Shown here in pieces: positions 22,001 through 33,304 of a stretch of 64,000 nt of DNA. The position numbers and the translations under genes are program-made. Numbering within the stretch: the stretch's first letter is position 1; every line of letters starts with the position of its first letter. The DNA lies in the NCBI RefSeq assembly GCF_022539505.1, contig NC_061513.1, forward strand, positions 350,715,696 through 350,779,695. Direction: 5' to 3'. The stretch comes from Lolium rigidum. Lineage: Eukaryota > Streptophyta > Magnoliopsida > Poales > Poaceae. The notes beneath the pieces were generated by a model. The model saw only the letters and a program-made list of their open reading frames with translations. It had not been told where the DNA came from and did not search any database.

Positions 22001-22483
22001 TGATGGGGATACGCCCTAGGGGGCCCATCACCCAGCTCACTCGCCAGATGAAGAGAGCCCAAGACAGCTCCAGTCGGCGGACGACTGGGCCATGCGCCCT
22101 AGCGACTGAAGCCCGAAGCGACTGGATCTACAGAAGGCCCATGAAGCGTAGCGGCCCAAGTAGCCTTATACCTGCAAACCCTAGCTGGCTGCCTATATAA
22201 AGCCACCAGGGGTACCTCCTTGAGGACGGATTCTCTCATACAGATAACCTCAGATTAGACACAATCTCTCCCTCCGCCTCCGGCGGCTACCCAAAGCAAG
22301 TCGCCTAACGCTGGCGACAGTATGATCATAGTAGATTTCTAGCAGGACGTAGCGATCCTCCACCGAGGGGACGTGAACCAGGGTACATCGTGTGCCGACT
22401 CGTTTCCGGAATCTCCAACGCTGCCTTGCTCTACATCTCTCATGTGCTACCCCGTAGCATCTGCCGTGGTCAAAACCTCAACA
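22001..22483 (+). repeat. Element C: 3' LTR (483 bp)
   Basis: TGATGGGGATACGCCC...CCTCAACA, followed by TSD CCCGG. TATATAAA lies at 22194-22201. It shares only islands with the 5' LTR: the start, CAATCTCTCCCT, TCTAGCAGGACGTAG and the last about 40 bp. Confidence 0.85.
22194..22201 (+). promoter_or_regulatory. TATA box in C 3' LTR
   Basis: TATATAAA in GCC-TATATAAA-GCCACC, in the same relative position as 15661-15668 in the 5' LTR. Confidence 0.55.
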
Positions 22484-22488
22484 CCCGG

Positions 22489-24055
22489 CAAGGCCAATGT
22501 GGTAGCGGATGCCCTGAGTAGACTACCGTGTCAGTTGAACTCCATGATCGCAGAAGAGCAACCTAGTTTACATCAAGAATTTGAGCAGTTTAGACTGGAG
22601 CTAGTTAGTGAAGGATTCCTAGCCAGCATTGAACTCCAACCTACCTTGATTAGTCAGATAAAGGAAGCCCAGAAGTGAAATGCTAGCATTGATGGGATCA
22701 AGATCCAAATAGCTGCAGGAAAAGCACCAGGATTTACCGAAGATGAAGAAGGATTTCTTTGGTACAACGGACGCCTATGTGTGCCGTCAGATTCAGAGTT
22801 GAAGCAAGTTATCCTGAAAGAAGCCCATGACACCCTTTACTCCATTCATCCCGGAGGAACCAAGATGTACCAAGATTTGAAGGAGCAATTTTGGTGGCAT
22901 GGAATGAAGAGAGAGATTGGAAGCTACATCGCCAAGTGTGATATCTGTCAAAGAGTCAAAGCAGAACATCAACGACCCGCAGGATTGCTGCAGCCGTTAC
23001 AGATTCCTGAATGGAAGTGGGATTCTGTAGGAATGGACTTCATCACTGGATTGCCCAAATCTAGTAAATGAAATGATTCTATTTGGGTAGTGGTTGACAG
23101 ATTAACCAATGTCGCCCATTTCATCCCCGTCAAGACCACCTATCAAGGACCAAGACTCACAGAGTTGTATATCTCACGGATAGTCAGCCTGCACGGAACT
23201 CCGAAGTCAATAGTGTCAGATAGAGGATCCCAATTCACCTCAAGATTTTGGAAGAAAGTACATGAAGGACTAGGAACCCGGCTGAATTTCAGCACAGCCT
23301 ATCACCCACAGACTGATGGACAGACTGAACGAGTCAATCAGATACTGGAGGATATGTTGAGAGCATGTGTGCTTGAGTATGGATCCAAGTGGGAAGACTG
23401 CCTGCCTTACGCAGAATTCTCGTACAACAACAGTTATCAAGCCAGTTTGCAAATGGCCCCCTTCGAAGCACTGTACTGAAGGAAGTGCCGTACCCCTCTG
23501 AATTGGTCGGAAGTCGGAGAGAGCCAAGTCTTTGGACCAGATATTCTCCGAGAAGCTGAAGAGAAGATGCACAAGATCCGAGAATACCTCAAGATAGCCC
23601 AATGAAGACAGAAGAGCTACGCTGACAAGAGACGCCGAGAGATGACCTTCGAGATAGGAGATTTTTTGTATCTCAAGGTATCACCCCTTAAAGGAATGCA
23701 GAGATTCCAACTTAGAGGAAAGCTTGCACCCCGATATGTTGGACCCTTCAAAGTCCTGAGTCGCTGAGGAGAAGTATCCTATCAGCTGGAGTTACCGAAA
23801 GAAATGTCAGCGGTACATAATGTGTTTCACATCTCCTTACTCCGGAAATGCTTGGAAGTGCCGGAGAAGACCGAGGTTTTCAAGAACATCGATCATCGAG
23901 CTGTGGATATCAACTCAGACTTGACCTATCGCGAAGTACCTATTCGCATCTTGGAAGAAGCTTTCCGAACCACCCGCACCAGGAGTATCAAGTTTCTGAA
24001 GATCCAATGGAGTAACCATACCGAAGAAGAAGCCACTTGGGAACGAGAAGAGTAG
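22489..24055 (+). pseudogene. Element A: integrase with C-terminal chromodomain
   Basis: It resumes at KANVVADALSR. The order is the HHCC zinc domain (HPGGTKMYQDL to CDICQRVK), the core with both Asp (VGMDFITG; IVSDRGSQF) and the Glu (QTDGQTERVNQ), the GKLAPRYVGPF module, and a chromodomain ending in IKFLKIQWSNHTEEEATWE. The catalytic triad is present, but TGA stops occur at 22676, 23069, 23477, 23603 and 23765. Chromodomains bind modified histone tails and guide integration into heterochromatin, which fits a repeat-rich location. Confidence 0.9.
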
Positions 24056-24124
24056 ATGAGGACTAAATACCCAGATCTCTTTAGTACCTAGTTTTCTTTA
24101 AGATCTCGGGACGAGATCTTTTGT

Positions 24125-24138
24125 AAGGGGGAAGGGTT
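24125..24138 (+). other. Element A: polypurine tract
   Basis: AAGGGGGAAGGGTT directly before the TGTAACATCCC start of the 3' LTR; it primes plus-strand DNA synthesis. Confidence 0.8.
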
Positions 24139-25162
24139 TGTAACATCCCAAGTTTTCAATTCAATAAAGACAAAGAATTCAAATGCTCAAAATTTGGAAC
24201 TAACAAAAACTTTCATTTTGCATATAGTGCTATACATAGTGTGCATGCATTCTTTTGTGCAATTGCCATGATGAGTGTTTGTGTGTTTATCAAAGGTGCT
24301 TAAACCCTAGTACATGATCATAGAACCCCAAAAGGAGAGAAATAAAAGAAATGGAAAAAATGCAAATCTCACTCACATACACATATGGCCATTTTTGCAA
24401 ATCATCAACCAAGGCCACAATGGCTTGTGCCAATGATTGGGAAACATAAATATATCAATAAAAAACACTTTTGCATCAAAGAAACACAAATCAAAGCAAA
24501 GGAAATTTCAAATTTCAATCACATATGATAATGGTCAAATCTGCCCGAAATAAAATGTTACCCACTTTGAGCCCCTGGTTTTGGAGATTCTTAAACTAAA
24601 CCTTCTCACTTCTTTCCACCTCATCCAAGACCATACCAAGATGAACAACTCTTGTGTTGACCGCCATAGTTGACTCTGCTTGCATTGCTCAATATAAAGG
24701 TGACAAGTGGCAACCTTGAAACAAAGAGAAGATCACACCCATTTTGGATTTTCACAAAACAACCCCATTTTGCACACCACCACCACCATTCTACTCCAAA
24801 TATTATTTAAACCAACTACACCAAAAATTTCTGAAAAATTCAAATAAATCCTTCATGCGGCCATTGTGTCGAATACCTTGTAGGCACAAATTTGGTTTGG
24901 ACACACACCCTTTTAACCACTGGATTTTTCCCTAAACCACTTTTGTTCTGAGATGATCATTGTTCCTCTGTGTCTCTTGCATCAAGCCAAGTACAATCTC
25001 TTGATGATTAAAGCATGGAGAGAGCAATTTCATCACCATGCCATGCACATGCCGACCATCATGCCATCTCTTTACTCTGGCCCTTCCTCTCTTTCTCTTC
25101 TTGTCCAGTAGCATCCCCTGGCACCATTGATCATCACAGTGCACGGCCCTAGCTCACGAGAG
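24139..25162 (+). repeat. Element A: 3' LTR, 5' portion
   Basis: It starts TGTAACATCCCAAG. AT-rich and without genes. Interrupted at 25163 by J. Confidence 0.8.
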
Positions 25163-25372
25163 TGTCAACACCCGGATTTTTAAGTCTGGATGCCTATTAT
25201 GCCATACATCGCAATCCCAGGAATATTGTTGTTGCGAGACATAACAGTTGATATCATAAGTCATCATTCATTACAAACCATAATTGTCTTACAAAAGTAA
25301 ATCACATGATCCAATATTACAACAATAGTTGATCTATTGATCAACGAACGTCACAAATAGCGGAAGCGTAAT
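25163..25372 (-). repeat. Element J: reverse-oriented LTR end of A's family
   Basis: TGTCAACACCCGG... is the reverse complement of the last about 215 bp of A's 5' LTR (4370-4585), with moderate divergence. It is most simply the LTR of a second family member inserted on the minus strand into A's 3' LTR, its left TSD being GAGAG (25158-25162). The rest would lie right of D, beyond the window. A local inverted duplication is the alternative. Confidence 0.7.
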
Positions 25373-25759
25373 TGACATAGGCATCCCCAATGGGCCTGCC
25401 GAAGATGGTACCCGGGGTTTACTGAAGGCCCACAAGTCGAAGAATATGAAGTTCGGAAGCCCAGTTAGTATTAAGGAAAGTTAGAGTTGTATTAGGAAAT
25501 ATAGAGACTTGTAACTTTACGGGTTGAACTCAGAGAGTCCCCGGAACTTGTAATCTTGTGTAACACGGTACCCTCGGCTCCGCCTCCTATATAAGGGGGA
25601 GTCGAGGGACAAAGAGGGGATCGAATCCATTATCAACATAACCCTAGTTTCTTATCGTCGAGTACTTTTCGGCTGAAACCTTCGAGATCTACTTGCCCTC
25701 TACTTCCAACCAAACCCTAGTCTACAATACGTAGGCATTGACAAGTTAATCCCTTGTAA
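25373..25759 (+). repeat. Element D: 5' LTR (about 387 bp)
   Basis: It starts TGACATAGGCATCC. The end is placed at CCCTTGTAA just before the primer site, taking the final AA as a mutated CA, so the right boundary is uncertain by a few bases. TATATAA lies at 25588-25594. The left TSD would be GTAAT (25368-25372). Confidence 0.75.
25588..25594 (+). promoter_or_regulatory. TATA box in D LTR
   Basis: TATATAAGGGGGAGTCGAGG, a clear TATA box with a purine-rich leader. Confidence 0.65.
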
Positions 25760-25761
25760 AT

Positions 25762-25779
25762 TGGCGCCGACCGAGGGGA
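25762..25779 (+). other. Element D: primer binding site
   Basis: TGGCGCCGACCGAGGGGA, two bases after the inferred LTR end. Confidence 0.7.
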
Positions 25780-25805
25780 TTAGAGGCGACAAGGAGCTGG
25801 TCTCG

Positions 25806-26642
25806 ATGGCACATTCAAGATCGTCGACTTCGTCGGTAGCAAGCAACGCGATGGATCGAGGTAAACAGATCGAAACTGATCTAGTCGATTTTTTTCCTCA
25901 CCCGCCCTCCCGTTTGGATGCATATGCGTATCTGGAGGAGCCCATGGAGATGACGTTCGGAAAGTTCCGATTCCGTGTCGAGAAGAAAGGATCGTATCGT
26001 CTCGAAGTTCCGATCTCGTCGGGATTATCGGCGGTCGATTCCGACTTTTCGGACTCAACAACATCAATAAAGTCAGACGAAGAGGAGGTTTCGCCGCCAC
26101 GCTTCATCAGCACTATGGCGAGCGAAAAACTCACCAAGATCTTCAGCGACATGTCCTTCGAGTCGTCTGCGGACTCTGATATAAGCAGCGACTCAGACAG
26201 CATCGACAGCTTCAATTTCATCGACAGATCTACTACCGTTGAAAAGGTCTTCACCAATCTATATGATGGTGTCACCAATCCGGACAAAAATCAAAGTTCA
26301 AAATATCATCAGATCTATGCAATTGGAGAAACAAACCGAGTAGAGCCAGAGACGTCAGAGGCTTTCGACGATGCGGGAAACCCATATGTCGATCCCGCTG
26401 ATCTCAGGAGAGATTTAGGCACTAAATATGTCGGGTCTACACCGCGTCTAAGGGTTCAACTTCCACAAGAAGCGTGGGACAGAGCCACAAGAGCCATGGA
26501 TGGTACAGAACCAATGACCACAACTGCTACGGCAGAGGAACTGCAAGCTTACCAATACAGACTCGCTCGCTTTGGCAGAGAATTAGAAAAATAGACAGCT
26601 GCCCTGAATAGAAGAAAGGAGGCGGCTTCCGCGTCAAGCAGG
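25806..26642 (+). pseudogene. gag: Element D: gag, N-terminal part
   Basis: The frame is open from 25761, but the first Met likely used is MAHSRSS at 25806. The region is S/D/E-rich (residues about 80-160), without a zinc knuckle, as is usual for Tat-lineage Gag N-termini. TAG at 26592-26594 breaks the frame, which continues to element E's insertion site (TSD GCAGG, 26638-26642). Confidence 0.75.
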
Positions 26643-28240
26643 TGATGCGTGTGGTTGACACGTCCGTTGGGAACCCCAAGAGGAAGGTGTGATGCGCACA
26701 GCGGCAAGTTTCCCTCAGTAAGAAACCAAGGTTTAATCGAACCAGTAGGAGTCAAGAAGCACGTTGAAGGTTGATGGCGGCGGGATGTAGTGCGGCGCAA
26801 CACCGGAGATTCCGGCGCCAACGTGGAACCTCGCACAACACAACCAAAGTACTTTGCCCCAACGAAACGAGTGAGGTTGTCAATCTCACCGGCTTGCCGT
26901 AACAAAGGATTAACCGTATTGTGTGGAAGATGATTGTTTGCGAGAAAACAAGTAGAACAAGTATTGCAGTAGATTGTATTTCAAGATAGAGAATTGGACC
27001 GGGGTCCACAGCTCACTAGAGGTGTCTCTCCCATAAGATAAATAGCATGTTGGGTGAACAAATTACAGTTGGGCAATTGACAAATAAAGAGGGCATGACC
27101 ATGCACATACATATTATGATGAGTATAGTGAGATTTAATTGGGCATTACGAAAAAGTACATAGACCGCCATCCAGCATGCATCTATGCCTAAAAAGTCCA
27201 CCTTCAGAGTTATCATCCGAACCCCTCCAGTATTAAGTTGCAAAGCAACGAGACAATTGCATTAAGTATGGTGCGTAATGTAATCAACAACTACATCCTT
27301 AGACATAGCATCAATGTTTTATCCCTAGTGGCAACAAGCACAACACAACCTTAGAACTTTCCGTCACTCGTCCCGTGTGTCAATGCGGGCATGAACCCAC
27401 TATCGAGCATAAATACTCCCTCTTGGAGTTACAAGCATCTACTTGGCCAGAGCATCTACTAGTAACGGAGAGCATGCAAGATCATAAACAACACATAGAC
27501 ATAACTTTGATAATCAACATAACAAGTATTCTCTATTCATCGGATCCCAACAAATGCAACATATAGAATTACGGATAGATGATCTTGATCATGTTAGGCA
27601 GCTCACAAGATCCGACAATGAAGCACAATGGGGAGAAGACAACCATCTAGCTACTGCTATGGACCCATAGTCCAGGGGTAGACTACTCACACATCACTCC
27701 GGAGGCGACCATGGCGGCGTAGAGTCCTCCGGGAGATGATTCCCCTCTCCGGCAGGGTGCCGGAGGCGATCTCCTGGATCCCCCGAGATGGGATCGGCGG
27801 CGGCGGCGTCTCTGGAAGGTTTTCCGTATCGTGGCTCTCCGTACTGGGGGTTTCGCGACGGAGGCTTTAAGTAGGCGGAAGGGCAGGTCAGGAGGCGGCA
27901 CGAGGGCCCCACACCACAGGGCCGCGCGGCCAAGGGGGGCCGCGCCGCCCTAGGGTCTGGGCACCTCGTGGCCCCACTTCGTCTCCTCTTCGGACTTCTG
28001 GAAGCTTCGTGGCAAAATAGGACCCTGGGCGTTGATTTCGTCCAATTCCGAGAATATTTCGTTACTAGGATTTCTGAAACCAAAAACAGCAGAAAACAAG
28101 AATCGGCACTTCGGCATCTTGTTAATAGGTTAGTTCCGTAAAATGCACGAATATGACATAAAGTGTGCATAAAACATGTAGATAACATCAATAATCTGGC
28201 ATGGAACATAAGAAATTATCGATACGTCGGAGACGTATCA
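26643..28240 (-). repeat. Element E: 3' LTR (1598 bp)
   Basis: On the minus strand it starts TGATACGTCTCCGACG (28240) and ends CACACGCATCA (26643). It is preceded by the purine-rich AAGCTTGGGGATGC. Confidence 0.9.
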
Positions 28241-30829
28241 GCATCCCCAAGCTTAGTTCTGCTCGTCCCGAGCGAGTAAAACGATAACACGGATAATTTC
28301 TGGAGTGACATGCCATCATAACCTTGATCATACTATTTGTAAAGCATATGTAGTGAATGCAGCGATCAAAACAATGTATATGACATGAGTAAACAAGTGA
28401 ATCATATAGCAAAGACTTTTCATGAATAGCACTTCAAGACAAGCATCAATAAGTCTTGCATAAGAGTTAACTCATAAAGCAATAATTCAAAGTAAAGGCA
28501 TTGAAGCAACACAAAGGAAGATTAAGTTTCAGCGGTTGCTTTCAACTTGTAACATGTATATCTCATGGATATTGTCAACATAGAGTAATATAATAAGTGC
28601 AATAAGCAAATATGTAGGAATCAATGCACAGTTCACACAAGTGTTTGCTTCTTGAGGTGGAGAGAAATAGGTGAACTGACTCAATCATTGAAAGTAAAAG
28701 AATGGTCCTCCATAGAGGAAAAGCATCGATTGCTATATTTGTGCTAGAGCTTTGATTTTGAAAACATGAAACAATTTTGTCAACGGTAGTAATAAAGCAT
28801 ATGTATCATGTAAATTATATCTTACAAGTTGCAAGCCTCATGCATAGTGTACTAATAGTGCCCGCACCTTGTCCTAATTAGCTTGGACTACCGGATCATC
28901 ACAACGCACATGTTTTAACCAAGTGTCACAAAGGGGTACCTCTATGCCGCTCGTACAAAGGTCTAAGGAGAAAGCTCGCATTGGATTTCTCGCTATTGAT
29001 TATTATCAACTTAGACATCCATACCGGGACAACATAGACAACAGATAATGGACTCCTCTTTATGCATAAGCATGTAACAACAATTAATAATTCTTCTCAT
29101 ATGAGATTGAGGATATTTGTCCAAAACTGAAACTTCCACCATGGATCATGACTTTAGTTAGCGGCCCAATGTTCTTCTCTAACAATATGCATGCTTAACC
29201 ATAAGGTGGTAGATCCTTTTACTTCGTACAAGACGAACATGCATAGCAACTCACATGAAATTCAACAAAGAGTAGTTGATGGCGTCCCCAGTGAACATGG
29301 TTATCGCACAACAAGCAACTTAATAAGAGATAAAGTGCATAATTACATATTCAATACCACAATAGTTTTTAAGCTATTTGTCCCATGAGCTATATATTGC
29401 AAAGGTGAATGATGGAATTTTAAAGGTAGCACTCAAGCAATTTACTTTGGAATGGCGGAAAATACCATGTAGTAGGTAGGTATGGTAGACACAAATGGCA
29501 TAGTGGTTGGCTCAAGTATTTTGGATGCATGAGAAGTATTCCCTCTCGATACAAGATTTAGGCTAGCAAGGCTTATTTGAAACAAACACAAGGATGAACC
29601 GGTGCAGCAAAACTCACATAAAAGACATATTGTAAACATTATAAGACACTACACCGTCTTCCTTGTTGTTCAAACTCAATACTAGAAATTATCTAGACCT
29701 TAGAGAAACCAAATATGCAAACCAAATATATCATGCTCTATGTATTTCTTCATTAATGGGTGCAAAGCATATGATGCAAGAGCTTAAACATGAGCACAAC
29801 AATTGCCAAGTATCACATTACCCAAGACATTATAGCAAATTACTACATGTATCATTTTCCAATTCCAACCATATAACAATTTAACGAAGAAGAAACTTCG
29901 CCATGAATACTATGAGTAGAAACTAAGGACATACTTGTCCATATGCTACAGCGGAGCGTGTCTCTCTCCCATAAAGTGAATGCTAGGATCCATTTTATTC
30001 AAACAAAACAAAAAACAAAAACAAACCGACGCTCCAAGCAAAGCACATAAGATGTGATGGAATAAAAATATAGTTTCGAGGGAGGAACCCGATAATGTTG
30101 TCGATGAAGAAGGGGATGCCTTGGGCATCCCCAAGCTTAGACGCTTGAGTCTTCTTGATATATGCAGGGGTGAACCACCGGGGCATCCCCAAGCTTAGAG
30201 CTTTCACTCTCCTTGATCATGTTGCATCATACTCCTCTCTTGATCCTTGAAAACTTCCTCCACACCAAACTTAGAACAACTCATTAGAGGGTTAGCGACA
30301 ATAAAAATTAACATATTCAGAGGTGACACAATCATTCTTAACACTTCTGGACATTGCATAAAGCTACTGGACATTAGTGGATCAAAGAAATTCATCCAAC
30401 ATAGCAAAAGAGGCAATGCGAAATAAAAGGCAGAATCTGTCAAAACAGAACAGTTCGTATTGACGAATTTTATTAGGCCACCAGACTTGCTCAAATGAAA
30501 ATGCTCAAATTGAATGAAAGTTGCGTACATATCTGAGGATCATGCACGTAAATTGGCTTAATTTTCTGAGCTACCTACAGGGAGGTAGACCCAGATTCGT
30601 GACAGCAAAGAAATCTGGAACTGCGCAGTAATCCAAATCTAGTATGAACTTTTCTATCAACGACTTTACTTGGCACAACAAAACACTAAACTAAGATAAG
30701 GAGAGGTTGCTACAGTAGTAAACAACTTCCAAGACACAAAATAAAAACAAAGTACTGTAGGTAAAAACATGGGTTGTCTCCCATAAGCGCTTTCTTTAAC
30801 GCCTTTCAGCTAGGCGCAGAAAGTGTGTA
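28241..30829 (-). other. Element E: non-coding 3' region
   Basis: About 2.6 kb without credible genes. It is related along its length to the same regions of F, G and I. It includes two internal purine-tract-like copies of AAGCTTGGGGATGC (complement at 30123-30140 and 30181-30198) and a perfect 9-bp hairpin (30112-30120 with 30124-30132). Stretches at 30530-30700 correspond to 59820-60120 of I. Confidence 0.7.
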
Positions 30830-31474
30830 TCAAGTATTATCAAAGGGTGGTGCATTCTCAGCGGGGTGTGGAGTTTTCTCAACCAGGCATAGTATATTAG
30901 ATACATAAGTTTTAGCATCTCCCTTTTCATTAGTCTTAGGCGTGCTACTCTCATCAAACAAATTTTCAGGAACAAGCCAAGCATAGTTATTTTCTAGTGC
31001 ATCATTCATAGCTAAGAGTTTACATGGTATTGGTGCTTTGATCTCCCCTCCATCATTAATATTATTAGTGTACTTTATTCTATCCATATCCATCTTTTCA
31101 AGGAGACTAACAAAATTGGTGTAAGAACCAAGCATATTAAATTTAGCAAAGACCTTTCTAGCCTCTCTCGCTATACCACCAAATTCTCTAAGAAGGGTTT
31201 CTAAAACAAAATCTTTCTTTTCCCCTTCTTCCATATCACCAAGTGTGAGAAACATGTGTTGGATTATAGGATTGAGATTAACAAATTTAGTTTTCAACAT
31301 GCGAACTAAAGCAGCAGCAGCAATTTCATAGGTAGGGGCAAGGTCTACCAAGTGTCTATCCTCAAAATCGTCAATGGTACTAACATGGTTGAAGAATTCT
31401 TCTATATTATTTCTCCCAATTATAGACCCACGTCCTACCGGTATGTCTTTCGTGGTAAAATTAAAAGGAAACAT
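30830..31474 (-). CDS. Element E: 214-residue ORF of unknown function
   Basis: An intact frame beginning MFPFNFTTKD about 210 bp after the primer site, the position gag usually takes. It is mostly helical in appearance, with many L, F, E and K, no zinc knuckle, no protease or RT motif and no signal peptide. Residues about 150-170 are N/D/G-rich. I do not recognise a family. Because the element lacks other genes and the frame is uninterrupted, the protein may have a function for the element. It could be a diverged remnant of gag, but the Athila Gag motifs seen in B and F are absent. Confidence 0.65.
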   Translation of the reverse strand: MFPFNFTTKDIPVGRGSIIGRNNIEEFFNHVSTIDDFEDRHLVDLAPTYEIAAAALVRMLKTKFVNLNPIIQHMFLTLGDMEEGEKKDFVLETLLREFGGIAREARKVFAKFNMLGSYTNFVSLLEKMDMDRIKYTNNINDGGEIKAPIPCKLLAMNDALENNYAWLVPENLFDESSTPKTNEKGDAKTYVSNILCLVEKTPHPAENAPPFDNT

Positions 31475-31680
31475 GATGAATCAAGTAAGGTAAATGCAAG
31501 TAACTAAATTTTTTGTGTTTTTGATATAGCAAACAAGATAGCAAATAAAGTAAAACTAGCAACTAATTTTTTTGTATTTTGATTTAGTGCAGCAAACAAA
31601 GTAGTAAATAAAACTAAGCAAGACAAAAACAAAGTAAAGAGATTGAGAAGTGGAGACTCCCCTTGCAGCGTGTCTTGATC

Positions 31681-31699
31681 TCCCCGGCAACGGCGCCAG
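31681..31699 (-). other. Element E: primer binding site
   Basis: The minus strand reads TGGCGCCGTTGCCGGGGA about ten bases after the 5' LTR, the Athila-type site. Confidence 0.8.
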
Positions 31700-31708
31700 A
31701 AATTTGCT

Positions 31709-33299
31709 TGATGCGTGCGGTTGACACGTCCGTTGGGAACCCCAAGAGGAAGGTGTGATGCGTACAGCGGCAAGTTTCCCTCAGTAAGAAACCAAGGTTT
31801 AATCGAACCAGTAGGAGTCAAGAAGCACGTTGAAGGTTGATGGCGGTGGGATGTAGTGCGGCGCAACACCGGAGATTCCGGCGCCAACGTGGAACCCGCA
31901 CAACACAACCAAAGTACTTTGCCCCAACGAAACAAGTGAGGTTGTCAATCTCACCGGCTTGCTGTAACAAAGGATTAACCGTATTGTGTGGAAGATGATT
32001 GTTTGCGAGAAAACAGTAGAACAAGTATTGCAGTAGATTGTATTTCAGTATAGAGAATTGGACCGGGGTCCACAGTTCACTAGAGGTGTCTCTCCCATAA
32101 GATAAACAGCATGTTGGGTGAACAAATTACAGTTGGGCAATTGACAAATAAAGAGGGCATGACCATGCACATATATATTATGATGAGTATAGTGATATTT
32201 AATTGGGCATTACGACAAAGTACATAGACCGCCATCTAGCATGCATCTATGCCTAAAAAGTCCACCTTCAGGTTATCATCCGAACCCCCTCCAGTATTAA
32301 GTTGCAAAGCAACAGACAATTGCATTAAGTATGGTGCGTAATGTAATCAACAACTACATCCTTAGACATAGCATCAATGTTTTATCCCTAGTGGCAACAA
32401 GACAACACAACCTTAGAACTTTCTCGTCACTCGTCCTGGTGTCAATGCAGGCATGAACCCACTATCGAGCATAAATACTCCCTCTTGGAGTTACAAGCAT
32501 CTACTTGGCCGGAGCATCTACTAGTAACGGAGAGCATGCAAGATCATAAACAACACATAGACATAACTTTGATAATCAACATAACAAGTATTCTCTATTC
32601 ATCGGATCCCAACAAACGCAACATATAGAATTACGGATAGATGATCTTGATCATGTTAGGCAGCTCACAAGATCCGACAATGAAGCACAATGGGGAGAAG
32701 ACAACCATCTAGCTACCGCTATGGACCCATAGTCCAGGGGTAGACTACTCACACATCACTCCGGAGGCGACCATGGCGGCGTAGAGTCCTCCGGGAGATG
32801 ATTCCCCTCTCCGGCAGGGTGCCGGAGGCGATCTCCTGGATCCCCCGAGATGGGATCGGCGGCGGCGGCGTCTCTGGAAGGTTTTCCGAATCGTGGCTCT
32901 CCGTACTGGGGGTTTCGCGACGGAGGCTTTAAGTAGGCGGAAGGGCAGGTCAGGAGGCGGCACGAGGGCCCCACACCACAGGCCGCGCGGCCAAGGGGGG
33001 GCGCCGCCCTAGGGTCCGGGCACCTCGTGGCCCCACTTCGTCTCCTCTTCGGACTTCCGGAAGCTTCGTGGCAAAATAGGACCCCGGGCGTTGATTTCGT
33101 CCAATTCCGAGAATATTTCGTTACTAGGATTTCGAAACCAAAAACAGCAGTAAAACAAGAATCGGCACTTCGGCATCTTGTTAATAGGTTAGTTCCAGAA
33201 AATGCACGAATATGACATAAAGTGTGCATAAAACATGTAGATAACATCAATAATCTGGCATGGAACATAAGAAATTATCGATACGTCGGAGACGTATCA
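31709..33299 (-). repeat. Element E: 5' LTR (1591 bp)
   Basis: Same termini as the 3' LTR. The GC-rich middle (32,760-33,060) gives open frames on the minus strand that recur in the 3' LTR and are not genes. Confidence 0.9.
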
Positions 33300-33304
33300 G
33301 CAGG

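Larger units (their letters stand above)
15423..22483 (+). mobile_element. Element C: non-coding LTR element (LARD-like) inserted in A
   Basis: It starts TGATGGGGATATGCCC and ends CCTCAACA, with perfect TSD CCCGG at 15418-15422 and 22484-22488. A primer-type site follows the 5' LTR and a purine-rich CTCGGGGACTAC precedes the 3' LTR. Without element M the interior is about 2.2 kb. I find no gag or pol motif in it; much of it is GC-rich tandem repeat. It must have moved with proteins from another element. The two LTRs are unusually different from each other. Confidence 0.85.
2563..25162 (+). mobile_element. Element A: chromovirus (Ty3/gypsy, Tekay/Del type), host of the left-hand nest
   Basis: Pieces in order: 5' LTR end (2563-4585), primer site, extra ORF (4809-5624), gag (5856-6604 and 13242-13593), protease-RT-RNase H (13663-15422), integrase-chromodomain (22489-24055), purine tract and 3' LTR start (24139-25162). 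Removing B and C together with one copy of each TSD restores continuous reading through gag and through the RNase H/integrase linker, which shows that all pieces belong to one element. The C-terminal chromodomain and the initiator-Met-tRNA primer site place it among chromoviruses; the very long LTR suggests the Tekay/Del lineage. Several nonsense codons make it inactive. Confidence 0.85.
26643..33299 (-). mobile_element. Element E: Athila-type non-autonomous element with one unknown ORF
   Basis: Minus-strand element with TSD GCAGG at 26638-26642 and 33300-33304. 5' LTR 31709-33299, primer site near 31681-31699, one ORF (31474-30830), non-coding region, purine tract, 3' LTR 26643-28240. There is no gag or pol. 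The two LTRs are very similar with scattered single-base differences, so the insertion is recent. Confidence 0.88.

Noticed and set aside
22676..23767. Stops in A's integrase as evidence of methylation-driven C-to-T decay
   Set aside because: Only some fit (the TAG at 14800 and the TGA at 23765). The TGA codons at 23069 and 23477 more likely replaced glycine codons by a G-to-T change, so the pattern is mixed.
25761..25805. MAPTEG as the start of D's gag
   Set aside because: The first codons overlap the primer binding site; the Met at 25806 is a better start.
27683..28209. Minus-strand ORFs in GC-rich LTR centres (also 32745-33268, 38531-39013, 50698-51276)
   Set aside because: They are LTR sequence with high GC and few stops, repeated in every LTR copy.
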